A DNA stretch of 5,254 nt from Clostridiales bacterium (GCA_018369015.1 JAGZDD010000222.1:1-5254); one strand, 5' to 3'; positions 1-5,254 are shown, counted from the first letter of the stretch. Translations and numbers: made by a program. Notes: a model not told the origin generated them from the letters alone.

Positions 1-80
1 CGCGCTTTGCGCTCCCGCAATCGCCGGTGGTATTCGTGCTTTACGTTCCGCCTATGGCGGTCTCCGCTGCCGCTCCGGTC

Positions 81-113
81 GGTGCTGGACGCGTGCCACA
101 GGCACGCAGCACC
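81..113. other. Strong interrupted hairpin
   Basis: The outer arm GGTGCT (81-86) pairs with AGCACC (108-113), and the inner arm GCGTGCC (91-97) pairs with GGCACGC (101-107) around an ACA loop. The four bases 87-90 form a one-sided bulge. All 13 pairs are Watson-Crick. No T-run follows, so it is not an intrinsic terminator. It is the most stable-looking single element of the 1-204 region. Confidence 0.7.
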
Positions 114-148
114 CCGCACTCATACCACCTTGCCCGTCCGATGTCTGC

Positions 149-178
149 GTACCATTGTGCGCAAGCGCCCCCTGGTAC
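149..178. other. Nested inverted repeat
   Basis: GTACCA (149-154) is the exact reverse complement of TGGTAC (173-178). Between them lies a second small inverted repeat, GCGC-AA-GCGC (159-168). The pair is flanked by two direct copies of CCGTCCG at 134-140 and 186-192. The significance is unknown. It lies 37 bases before the Shine-Dalgarno sequence of the M42 gene and might form the 3' part of a structured leader. Confidence 0.5.
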
Positions 179-214
179 ACAGCAACCGTCCGGGGCTTTC
201 ATAATAAACATAAC

Positions 215-220
215 AGGAGA
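215..220 (+). promoter_or_regulatory. Ribosome binding site that fixes the M42 peptidase start
   Basis: AGGAGA lies nine bases before the ATG at 230. The same reading frame is open further upstream to a TTG at 155, but that codon has no Shine-Dalgarno sequence and the extra 25 residues come from the GC-rich hairpin region. The ATG at 230 is therefore the preferred start. Confidence 0.85.
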
Positions 221-229
221 ATTAAAACA

Positions 230-1315
230 ATGAATGTAAATCCCAGTACTTTAACAATGATCCGGCAATTATCCGAAGCCAAAGGGCCCTCCGGCTTTGA
301 GGATGAATCTATTGCGATTGCCAGGAAATACATGCAGGATATTTGCCATGTCACCGAGGATTGTCTTAGAAACCTCTATATGACCCCGGACTCAAATACC
401 GGGAACCGTCCGCTTTTTATGCTTGATGCCCACAGCGACGAAGTCGGCTTTATGGTGCATTCTATAAAGCCAAACGGAACGCTGCGTTTTGTGCCTTTAG
501 GCGGCTTTAGCCTAAGCGCTCTGCCTGCCTCCAAGGTGCTTGTGCGCAACGCAGACGGCGAATATATCCCCGGCGTTATTGCCGCCAAGCCTGTCCACTT
601 TATGTCCGCAGCCGAAAAACAAGCTTTGGGGCCAGCGGATATTTCAAGCCTTGTTATTGATGTCGGCGCCACAAGTGCCAGGGATGCAAAAGAAAACTTT
701 AAAATCCGTATTGGCGAGCCTGTTGTTCCAGATGTTACATTTCAGTACGACAGCGCCAGAGATATTATGATCGGAAAAGCCTTTGACTGCCGTATTGGCT
801 GCGCCGCGTTAATTGAAGCAATGCACCGTCTCTGCGGGGAACAACTGCATGTAGACCTTGCCGCTGTCCTCTCCTCCCAGGAGGAGGTCGGCGAACGGGG
901 AATCAAGGCTGCCGTCAGCAAAGTAAAGCCAGACATTGCCCTGTGCTTTGAGGGCTGCCCGGCAGATGATACGTTTACACAAGACTATGCGATACAGACA
1001 GCGTTAAAAAAAGGCCCTATGCTTCGCTTTATGGATAAATCTATCATTTGCAGCCCAAGATACCAGCGTTTTGCGCTAGATCTTGCGGATCGGCTGGAGC
1101 TTCCGGTGCAGGCTTCTGTCCGTGAGGGCGGCGGCAATAACGGGGCCATAATTAATACAGCGCTTGATGGGATTCCAGTCATTGTCATCGGCGTTCCCGT
1201 CCGCTATATCCACTCTCACTACGGAATTACTTCTTATTATGACTTTGAAGCAACCGTTAGCCTGGCCGTGGAAATTGTAAAGGCGATGACCAGCGACATC
1301 ATACAAAGCTTTTAA
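230..1315 (+). CDS. M42 family metallopeptidase (glutamyl aminopeptidase/FrvX-like)
   Basis: A 361-residue cytoplasmic aminopeptidase of the M42 family, whose members remove N-terminal residues from peptides and often form large tetrahedral shells. The length is normal for the family. Expected catalytic signatures appear in order: AHSDEVG at 67-73 (metal ligand His68, catalytic Asp70), AFDCRIGC at 184-191 (bridging ligand Asp186), SQEEVGERG at 216-224 (general base Glu218, ligand Glu219), CFEG at 239-242 (probable metal ligand Glu241) and RYIHSH at 325-330 (ligand His328). The early KGPSGFEDE motif at 18-26 is also typical. Assignment of individual residues as ligands follows the known family structures and is inference here. 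All core ligands are present, so it should be active. The usual DD or DN after the family Phe/Leu reads Asp-Cys here, and the late glycine motif reads GGGNNG, modest deviations. The exact substrate cannot be read from sequence. A 51-base gap separates it from the next gene, and cotranscription is possible. Confidence 0.93.
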   Translation: MNVNPSTLTMIRQLSEAKGPSGFEDESIAIARKYMQDICHVTEDCLRNLYMTPDSNTGNRPLFMLDAHSDEVGFMVHSIKPNGTLRFVPLGGFSLSALPASKVLVRNADGEYIPGVIAAKPVHFMSAAEKQALGPADISSLVIDVGATSARDAKENFKIRIGEPVVPDVTFQYDSARDIMIGKAFDCRIGCAALIEAMHRLCGEQLHVDLAAVLSSQEEVGERGIKAAVSKVKPDIALCFEGCPADDTFTQDYAIQTALKKGPMLRFMDKSIICSPRYQRFALDLADRLELPVQASVREGGGNNGAIINTALDGIPVIVIGVPVRYIHSHYGITSYYDFEATVSLAVEIVKAMTSDIIQSF

Positions 1316-1328
1316 ATAAACGGACATA

Positions 1329-1342
1329 CCGCCATCCGGCGG
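1329..1342. other. Small intergenic hairpin, not a terminator
   Basis: CCGCC (1329-1333) pairs with GGCGG (1338-1342) around an ATCC loop, with weak extension through a mismatch to 1326-1327/1344-1345. No T-run follows; the next bases are CATCACTATAAAGG, leading straight into the next Shine-Dalgarno sequence. Read-through from the M42 gene is therefore possible. The same CCGCC/GGCGG arms occur at 48-60. Confidence 0.45.
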
Positions 1343-1366
1343 CATCACTATAAAGGAGACAACAAC

Positions 1367-2335
1367 ATGGGCAAAGGAAAAATGTTCCCAAGGCTCATCG
1401 CATTGCTGCTCATGTGCCTGATCGCTGCGGGGTGCCAAAGCGCCCCCACAGATGCGGCTGTTCCCTCACAGCCCGGCACAGCTTCGGACACTTCACTTTC
1501 TCAAGGTTCCCGCGACAATACGCCAAAAGTTCTTGTTCCTAAAGCGGACGGCACAGTGACCTATGGCAATGAACTGGCCATCATTGATGCCTCCCACGCC
1601 AGCGAGGGCTACATTATGGCTAAATATACGGGAACAAAGGAAAAGGTAAAGCTACTGATTAGCGCTCCTGGTTTTGAGAAAACCTATCAATATACTTTTC
1701 GCAGTAATGACTTTGAAACATTTCCATTAACCGGAGGCAGCGGCACCTACACGCTAGAGGTCCGGGAAAATGTTGGCGGCAACCAATATGCCCTGGCATT
1801 TAAGCTGGAAACGGAATTTACGATTGATGATGAGCTGACGCCATTTCTTTATCCAAACCAGTATATTAATTTCACAAAAGATTCGCAGGCGGTTGAGAAA
1901 GGCAAAGAACTGGCCGGGCCAGCCAGCACGGATTTGGATGTGGTCGCCAATGTTTACAATTTTGTCGTAAACAATGTGGCATATGATTATGACAAAGCCG
2001 GCGATTCCAAAGCTCTTAAGCTCTATCTTCCGGTTCCTGATGAAACACTGGAAACGAAAAAAGGGATCTGCTTTGATTATGCAGCCCTCATGGTAACTAT
2101 GCTAAGGAGCCAGCAAATCCCTACACGGCTGGAAATCGGTTATGCAGGAACAACATACCATGCCTGGATATCCACTTATGTGGATGACATAGGCTGGGTG
2201 GACAACATTATTCAATTCGATAAAGATACATGGACAATGATGGATCCTACCTTCGCCTCCACGGGCAAGGGCGATGAAGCCACAGAAAAATTCATTACCG
2301 ACAAAACCAATTACCAGACTATTTATATCTATTAG
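1367..2335 (+). CDS. Lipoprotein with transglutaminase-like (papain-fold) domain
   Basis: A 322-residue extracytoplasmic, lipid-anchored protein. Residues 7-22 form a hydrophobic signal ending in the lipobox IAAGC, with Cys23 the predicted lipidated residue. A Ser/Thr/Pro-rich spacer (about 24-52) follows, then a beta-rich domain (about 53-155) of unknown function, then a transglutaminase-like core (about 185-300). The catalytic triad is visible: Cys235 in KKGICFDYAAL, His265 in TTYHAWIS and Asp293 in MMDPTF. Proteins of this type are common in clostridia and are thought to be proteases, amidases or cross-linkers at the cell surface; which one cannot be told here. The start is supported by AAAGGAGA at 1352-1359. 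An in-frame ATG at 1382 is possible but less well placed. The TAG stop overlaps the Shine-Dalgarno sequence of the next gene, and the spacing of 12 bases suggests translation in one operon with the pilus platform gene. A role in filament assembly or in opening the wall is inference. Confidence 0.88.
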   Translation: MGKGKMFPRLIALLLMCLIAAGCQSAPTDAAVPSQPGTASDTSLSQGSRDNTPKVLVPKADGTVTYGNELAIIDASHASEGYIMAKYTGTKEKVKLLISAPGFEKTYQYTFRSNDFETFPLTGGSGTYTLEVRENVGGNQYALAFKLETEFTIDDELTPFLYPNQYINFTKDSQAVEKGKELAGPASTDLDVVANVYNFVVNNVAYDYDKAGDSKALKLYLPVPDETLETKKGICFDYAALMVTMLRSQQIPTRLEIGYAGTTYHAWISTYVDDIGWVDNIIQFDKDTWTMMDPTFASTGKGDEATEKFITDKTNYQTIYIY

Positions 2336-2341
2336 GAGGAG
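2334..2341 (+). promoter_or_regulatory. Ribosome binding site overlapping the upstream stop codon
   Basis: AGGAGGAG lies six bases before the ATG at 2348 and shares its first two bases with the TAG stop (2333-2335) of the lipoprotein gene. This arrangement favours reinitiation by ribosomes finishing the upstream gene and ties the two genes together. Confidence 0.85.
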
Positions 2342-2347
2342 TAAGTT

Positions 2348-3385
2348 ATGCAATTATCAAATGTAGAGCTGGCAACCTTCTTCGACCAGATGGCTATGAT
2401 CCTCCATTCAGGCATCCCGGCCATCGAGGGACTTGCCATTATGCGGGAGGATACGTCATCAAAGGAAGGCAGGGAAATCCTTGATACGCTTTACAAAACC
2501 ATGGAGGAAACCGGATTTTTATACACCGCCCTCGAGGACGCCGATGTATTTCCCTCCTACGCCCGTGAACTTATAAGGATCGGCGAGCAAACCGGGCACC
2601 TTGAAAAAGTGCTCCGTTCCCTGGCGGTTTATTACCACCGGGAGGAGGATGTAAAAAACAGTATAAAAAGCGCCGTTTCCTATCCGCTCATTATGATCGG
2701 TATGATGTTTGTTATCATTCTTATTTTAATTATTAAAGTCCTTCCAATGTTCAACAATGTGTTTTTACAGCTAGGAAGCGAGCTTACAGGCTTTTCCCGC
2801 ACCGTTATGAACGCAGGCATGGCCATCAGCCGGTATTCCTTTGTATTTATCCTTCTTATTGCCGTCCTTGCCGCTGCCGTTATTTTCCTTGGCTTTACAA
2901 AGCCCGGCGCACGGCTGCGCAGCAAAATATCTTATAAATTTTTTGCCACAAAAAAACTCACACGCCAGATAGCGGTTTCAAAATTTTCCGCCGGCATGGC
3001 ACTGACCCTTGGGAGCGGCCTTGATGCGGAGCAAAGTTTGGAAATGACTTTAAGGCTTGTGGAACACCCGGAAATTTCTAAACGTATCGAAAGCTGTCTT
3101 GACATGATGAAAACAGAACAGTTAAATTTTGCCCAGGCCCTGTCAAAAACCGGAATATTTACCGGAATCTACGCCCGGATGATCTCTATAGGTTATAAAA
3201 CCGGAGCGTTAGACAGCCTTATGGAAAAAATTTCGTCAACCTATGAGGAGGAGATCGATCAGCGTCTTGCCCGCCTGATTTCGGTTTTAGAACCAACCCT
3301 CGTCGTCATCCTGTCAGTTATTGTCGGCTTGATCTTGCTTTCGGTCATGCTCCCACTGTTAGGTATTATGTCTGGAATTGGATGA
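2348..3385 (+). CDS. Type II secretion/type IV pilus platform protein, GspF/PilC/ComGB family
   Basis: A 345-residue polytopic inner-membrane protein that in this family forms the platform on which the cytoplasmic ATPase drives pilin subunits out of the membrane. Two tandem T2SSF domains are visible, at about 7-135 and 207-340. Each carries the family pattern of a hydrophobic helix with a Gly-containing turn (ALTLGSGLDAEQSLE at 218-232, and MILHSGIPAIEGL at 17-29) and a later I-G-x-x-T-G-x-L motif (IGEQTGHLEKVL at 78-89, IGYKTGALDSLM at 281-292). Membrane segments lie at about 112-134, 164-183 and 317-340. The C-terminal LEPTLVVIL and MLPLLGIM stretches are typical. It is shorter than proteobacterial PilC (about 400 residues) and closer to ComGB size. 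No ATPase gene lies next to it in this window, although such a partner is required. The small pilin-like genes directly downstream support a filament function. Pilus, pseudopilus and competence machine cannot be told apart. Confidence 0.94.
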   Translation: MQLSNVELATFFDQMAMILHSGIPAIEGLAIMREDTSSKEGREILDTLYKTMEETGFLYTALEDADVFPSYARELIRIGEQTGHLEKVLRSLAVYYHREEDVKNSIKSAVSYPLIMIGMMFVIILILIIKVLPMFNNVFLQLGSELTGFSRTVMNAGMAISRYSFVFILLIAVLAAAVIFLGFTKPGARLRSKISYKFFATKKLTRQIAVSKFSAGMALTLGSGLDAEQSLEMTLRLVEHPEISKRIESCLDMMKTEQLNFAQALSKTGIFTGIYARMISIGYKTGALDSLMEKISSTYEEEIDQRLARLISVLEPTLVVILSVIVGLILLSVMLPLLGIMSGIG

Positions 3386-3394
3386 GGGGTGAAG
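3384..3394 (+). promoter_or_regulatory. Ribosome binding site deciding the start of the gene at 3398
   Basis: The purine-rich GAGGGGTGAAG resembles the AGGAGGTGATC complement of the 16S rRNA tail and is well spaced from the ATG at 3398. A GTG at 3389 in the same frame lies inside this sequence and would have its own Shine-Dalgarno sequence far too close, so the ATG is preferred. Confidence 0.75.
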
Positions 3395-3397
3395 ATT

Positions 3398-3733
3398 ATG
3401 AACCGTTTTTCTCAAAAAAGAACCGGACGCCCATGGCAGGCCTTAGTTTTACCTGCCTCCTGTTTTATCATTGTCCTCATCCTGTTTTTTTCCGGTGTGT
3501 ACAAAATCTCAGCCACCACAAAAGAACAGGAGCTTGAAAGCCTTCAAACAGCCATTAAACGTAACATCGTCCACTGCTATGCCGTTGAGGGGCAGTATCC
3601 CCCAAGTCTTGATTATATGGAGGAGCATTACGGCCTTTCCTATGATACATCCAGGTATTTTATTGACTACCAGCCATCGGCCGCCAATATCATGCCTTCC
3701 GTCACTATTATTCCATTGGAGGAGGAAAAATGA
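3398..3733 (+). CDS. Small membrane-anchored protein, probable divergent pilin (GspG/ComGC-like)
   Basis: A 111-residue protein. A basic N-terminus (residues 1-14, with Arg3, Lys7, Arg8 and Arg11) precedes one membrane helix at about 15-35, then a helical stretch (about 42-60) and a short outward-facing domain. That is the plan of a type IV pilin. The stretch AIKRNIVHCYAVEGQYPPSL at 52-71 resembles the end of the pilin helix and the YP-containing start of the globular domain in GspG-type major pilins. No canonical G-F-T-L-I-E cleavage site is present, and there is no Glu at the start of the helix, so processing by prepilin peptidase is doubtful. I recognise it as a clostridial pilus-operon hypothetical protein; the GspG-like role is inference. 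It starts 12 bases after the platform gene ends and overlaps the next gene by four bases. Its last residues, LEEEK, are encoded by the next gene's Shine-Dalgarno sequence. An alternative start is the GTG at 3389, adding three residues. Confidence 0.8.
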   Translation: MNRFSQKRTGRPWQALVLPASCFIIVLILFFSGVYKISATTKEQELESLQTAIKRNIVHCYAVEGQYPPSLDYMEEHYGLSYDTSRYFIDYQPSAANIMPSVTIIPLEEEK

Positions 3734-4227
3734 AACCACAAAAACAGACTGTCCATGTTATCGACTTCCTCTTTACCATTGCACTGCTCGTCTTTTTTGC
3801 GGCCTCGGCCCTGCTTGCAGTTATTATTGGCGCCAATGTATATAAAACAACGACACAAAATATGTCCGACAACTATGACAGCCGGACATCGGTTGCTTAT
3901 ATCACTGAAAAAATCCGCCAGCACGATTCGGCCGGAGGCGTGACGGTCACTGACATCGATGGAACACATTGTCTGGCATTTAAGGAAGCCCACGGCGGGG
4001 ATTCCTATACAACCTATATTTACGAATATAACGGAAAGCTCATGGAGCTCTTTGAAAATGACACGCTGCCCTTTGCCCCGGATAATGGCCAGGAAATCCT
4101 TGCGGTCAACGAGTTTCATATACTCGAAGCGGCTCCCGGCCTGTACGCTCTTACAATTGTCGATGCGGGCGGTTTTTCCACACAAATGTACATAGGTATG
4201 CGCAGTGAAGGAGGAGGACCTGCATGA
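3730..4227 (+). CDS. DUF4860-type protein, probable minor pilin (GspJ/PilW/ComGF-like)
   Basis: A 165-residue protein with a short basic leader (Lys2, Lys5), one membrane helix at about 13-35 and an extracytoplasmic domain. The pattern YDSRTSVAYITEKIRQHDS at 49-67 followed by alternating beta strands, including YIYEYNGKLMELF at 96-108, matches the layout of GspJ/PilW/ComGF minor pilins, in which an R-x-x-x-Y-(I/L) helix precedes a sheet with a Y-x-x-x-x-G-x-L turn. It also fits the family DUF4860 as I remember it; a profile search is needed. Asp12 stands where Glu(+5) would be if cleavage followed Thr7, an unusual signal. The start codon overlaps the upstream TGA (ATGA) and is preceded by GGAGGAGGA at 3718-3726. 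The pilin assignment is inference; the membrane topology and coding status are secure. Confidence 0.82.
   Translation: MKPQKQTVHVIDFLFTIALLVFFAASALLAVIIGANVYKTTTQNMSDNYDSRTSVAYITEKIRQHDSAGGVTVTDIDGTHCLAFKEAHGGDSYTTYIYEYNGKLMELFENDTLPFAPDNGQEILAVNEFHILEAAPGLYALTIVDAGGFSTQMYIGMRSEGGGPA
4209..4217 (+). promoter_or_regulatory. Ribosome binding site inside the upstream gene's C-terminus
   Basis: AGGAGGAGG lies six bases before the ATG at 4224 and encodes part of the EGGG tail of the preceding protein. The upstream TGA overlaps the ATG (ATGA), so the two genes are probably translationally coupled. Confidence 0.8.
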
Positions 4228-4676
4228 AATATCAAAAATCCAAATCCACATTATTTTTAATGGAGCTTATGATTGCCATCTGCTTTTTCGCCATTACAAG
4301 CGCCGTCTGTGTCCAGGTCTTTGCAAAAGCCCATCTTGTCAGTGAAACGACGAGAAATCTTAACCATGCTATCGCCCAGTCTGAAAGCGTAGCTGAAAGC
4401 TTCCGCGCCTGCAACGGAAATCTTTTGGACATCGCCGAGCTTTTCCCAAGCGGTGTTTTAAAGGATAATATGCTGACCATCGATTACGGCAAAGACTGGC
4501 AGCCCTGTGCCCGCAAGACATCCGGCGCTTACAGGCTTATACTGACCGCAGACGAAGACGCTTCTGTGACAGACACAAACGCCAGGCTTGTATCTGCCAA
4601 AATCGCTGTAGTTAAATCTTCCGACGGCTCTGAAATCTATTCCCTCGCCGTTCAAAAATTTGTGAAAGGAACATGA
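4224..4676 (+). CDS. Prepilin-like protein with type IV pilin helix (GspI/PilV/ComGE-like)
   Basis: A 150-residue protein and the most pilin-like of the set. A basic leader (Lys2, Lys5, Lys7) is followed by TLFLMELMIAICFFAI at 9-24, closely similar to the canonical prepilin core, with Glu14 at position +5 if cleavage follows Thr9. The usual Gly at -1 is replaced by Thr. The helix continues to about residue 34 and into an amphipathic region with NLNHAIAQSESVAESF at 45-60, which resembles the helix end of GspI/PilV proteins (A-x-x-x-A-E). The rest is predicted to be beta-rich, with a C-terminal strand AKIAVVKSSDGSEIYSLAVQ at 125-144. It should be exported and either assembled at the filament tip or kept in the membrane. 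It overlaps the upstream gene by four bases. The next ATG comes four bases after its TGA stop. Confidence 0.85.
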   Translation: MKYQKSKSTLFLMELMIAICFFAITSAVCVQVFAKAHLVSETTRNLNHAIAQSESVAESFRACNGNLLDIAELFPSGVLKDNMLTIDYGKDWQPCARKTSGAYRLILTADEDASVTDTNARLVSAKIAVVKSSDGSEIYSLAVQKFVKGT

Positions 4677-4680
4677 AAGC

Positions 4681-5208
4681 ATGAAAAAGAAAACACGCAT
4701 TGGTTTAAATATCGGAACCTCCTCGATCCTGCTTGTCTTTGTGCTTTTGTGTATGGTCACGTTTGCCGTCCTGTCTTTTGTCAGCGCCAATGCCGATTAT
4801 AAGCTGAGCCGCTCCTTAGGCGACCGCACGGCGGCGTACTATGAGGTTTCTAACCTCGCCGAGCAGCAGCTTCAAAACATCCATGAACAACTGGATCTTG
4901 CTGCAGGCCAGGCCGCAAACACAAAGGACTACAGCAAAAAAACCGCCCGGCTATTTACCGGTGGCACTATTTTCGATACAGGCGCAGCGGATGTTATAAC
5001 AAGCAACTACGAAGCAGAGGACAGCGGGCAAGCCATCGGTACCCTGACATGGCAGCTCCGTTTTACAGACAGCCAGGCACTGGAAATCAAACTCACGCTC
5101 CTTGATCCATTTTCTGACTCCCAATTATTCCGTGTGGACCAGTGGAAGGTTGTAACACCATCGGAATGGGAGGATGACGCACCTTTAAACCTTTACGACG
5201 GCACTTAA
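4681..5208 (+). CDS. Single-pass membrane protein, probable minor pilin (GspK/PilX-like)
   Basis: A 175-residue protein with basic N-terminus KKKTR (2-6), one membrane helix at about 15-36, a helical continuation, and an outward domain predicted to be mixed alpha/beta. The stretch SANADYKLSRSLGDRTAAYY at 35-54 followed by EVSNLAEQQLQ resembles the helix of PilX/GspK proteins, which have a D-R-x-x-A-[FY]-x-A-x-x-A-E pattern. GspK also lacks Glu(+5), as this protein does; here the helix is preceded by NIGTSS. This homology is inference from the local pattern, and no domain is certain. The Shine-Dalgarno sequence AAGGA at 4666-4670 lies inside the upstream gene with ten bases of spacing, slightly long. 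The ATG at 4673 in another frame gives only three codons. It is the last complete gene in the window; no terminator follows. Confidence 0.8.
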   Translation: MKKKTRIGLNIGTSSILLVFVLLCMVTFAVLSFVSANADYKLSRSLGDRTAAYYEVSNLAEQQLQNIHEQLDLAAGQAANTKDYSKKTARLFTGGTIFDTGAADVITSNYEAEDSGQAIGTLTWQLRFTDSQALEIKLTLLDPFSDSQLFRVDQWKVVTPSEWEDDAPLNLYDGT

Positions 5209-5211
5209 TCC

Positions 5212-5234
5212 CCTCTGATCACAAAACACAGAGG
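5212..5234. other. Weak inverted repeat after the last gene
   Basis: CCTCTG (5212-5217) pairs with CAGAGG (5229-5234) across an 11-base loop. A second small inverted repeat, ACAG-TTTTG-CTGT, lies at 5237-5249. No T-run follows before the window ends, so this is not a clear terminator. It could be the start of a longer structured leader or intergenic region beyond the edge. Confidence 0.3.
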
Positions 5235-5254
5235 TAACAGTTTTGCTGTCCGAC

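Larger units (their letters stand above)
1..204. repeat. GC-rich multi-hairpin intergenic element (candidate interspersed repeat or structured RNA)
   Basis: This stretch holds no gene I can support. It is about 66% GC by hand count over 1-200, richer than the genes that follow, and is dense in inverted repeats: GCGC-TTT-GCGC at 2-12, CCGCC-TAT-GGCGG at 48-60, a 13-bp interrupted hairpin at 81-113, and GTACCA/TGGTAC at 149-154/173-178 around a GCGC-AA-GCGC core. Longer-range pairings also exist: GGTGGTAT at 26-33 matches ATACCACC at 122-129, and 2-12 could pair with 159-168. An open frame from the left edge to a TAA at 202-204, and another from 27 to 233, translate into Arg/Pro/His- or Ala/Pro-rich sequence with no domain and no good ribosome binding site, so I read them as by-products of high GC. 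The left boundary may lie outside the window. That it is a repeat is inference from its composition and structure. Confidence 0.5.

Noticed and set aside
1..204. tRNA gene or known riboswitch in the structured leader
   Set aside because: No T-loop GTTCGA-type motif or acceptor-stem arrangement is visible, and I recognise no known riboswitch core.
155..229. Upstream in-frame extension of the M42 peptidase to a TTG at 155
   Set aside because: There is no Shine-Dalgarno sequence before the TTG, the extra residues derive from the GC-rich hairpin region, and the ATG at 230 has AGGAGA at good spacing and gives a normal family N-terminus.
1..233. Short open frames in the GC-rich leader (1-204 and 27-233)
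   Set aside because: They are rich in Arg/Pro/His or Ala/Pro, have no good ribosome binding site or recognisable motif, and high GC alone keeps such frames open.
1329..1342. Intrinsic terminator between the M42 and lipoprotein genes
   Set aside because: The stem is only five base pairs and no T-run follows on the + strand.
1349..1354. TATAAA as a -10 promoter box for the lipoprotein gene
   Set aside because: It overlaps the Shine-Dalgarno sequence, would place transcription start almost at the start codon, and has no matching -35 box.
1076..1438. Minus-strand open frame of 120 codons spanning the M42 gene end and the lipoprotein start
   Set aside because: It is antisense to two strong genes and their intergenic region, with no recognisable motif.
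3667..4251. Minus-strand open frame of 194 codons
   Set aside because: It lies opposite the well-supported gene at 3730-4227, has no visible domain or ribosome binding context, and its translation is Cys/Ser/Ile-rich without a coherent pattern. I regard it as an antisense shadow.

Overview
The window looks like the chromosome of a Gram-positive anaerobe of the class Clostridia (Bacillota). This rests on strong AGGAGG-type ribosome binding sites, tightly packed genes on one strand, an M42 peptidase, and a lipoprotein-anchored transglutaminase and small pilin-like proteins of types common in clostridia. Coding GC is moderate. A member of the Lachnospiraceae or Eubacteriaceae is plausible, but I cannot name the species from sequence alone.

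Layout, all on the + strand: (i) 1-204, GC-rich DNA (about 66% GC by hand count over 1-200) full of inverted repeats, with no convincing gene. It is a candidate intergenic repeat or structured RNA. (ii) 230-1315, an M42-family metallo-aminopeptidase. (iii) 1367-2335, a lipoprotein with a complete Cys-His-Asp transglutaminase-like triad. (iv) 2348-5208, five closely spaced genes: a GspF/PilC/ComGB-type inner-membrane platform protein followed by four small proteins, each with one N-terminal membrane helix. (v) 5209-5254, a short tail with a weak inverted repeat and no T-run, so the end of the transcript is not visible.

The five-gene block reads as part of a type IV filament machine (type IV pilus, competence pseudopilus or type II secretion class). 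The platform protein is clear. The four small proteins fit, by helix position, size and local patterns, a major-pilin-like (GspG/ComGC), a GspJ/PilW/ComGF-like (DUF4860), a GspI/PilV/ComGE-like and a GspK/PilX-like protein. Their leaders diverge from the classical prepilin signal: the Gly at -1 is replaced by Thr in two of them, and Glu at +5 is kept in only one. The last four genes are tightly coupled: two junctions are 4-base ATGA overlaps and the others have gaps of 4 and 12 bases. No assembly ATPase or prepilin peptidase lies in the window. The transglutaminase lipoprotein ends 12 bases before the platform gene, and its stop codon overlaps that gene's Shine-Dalgarno sequence, so it probably belongs to the same transcript. 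The M42 peptidase may be an independent neighbour.
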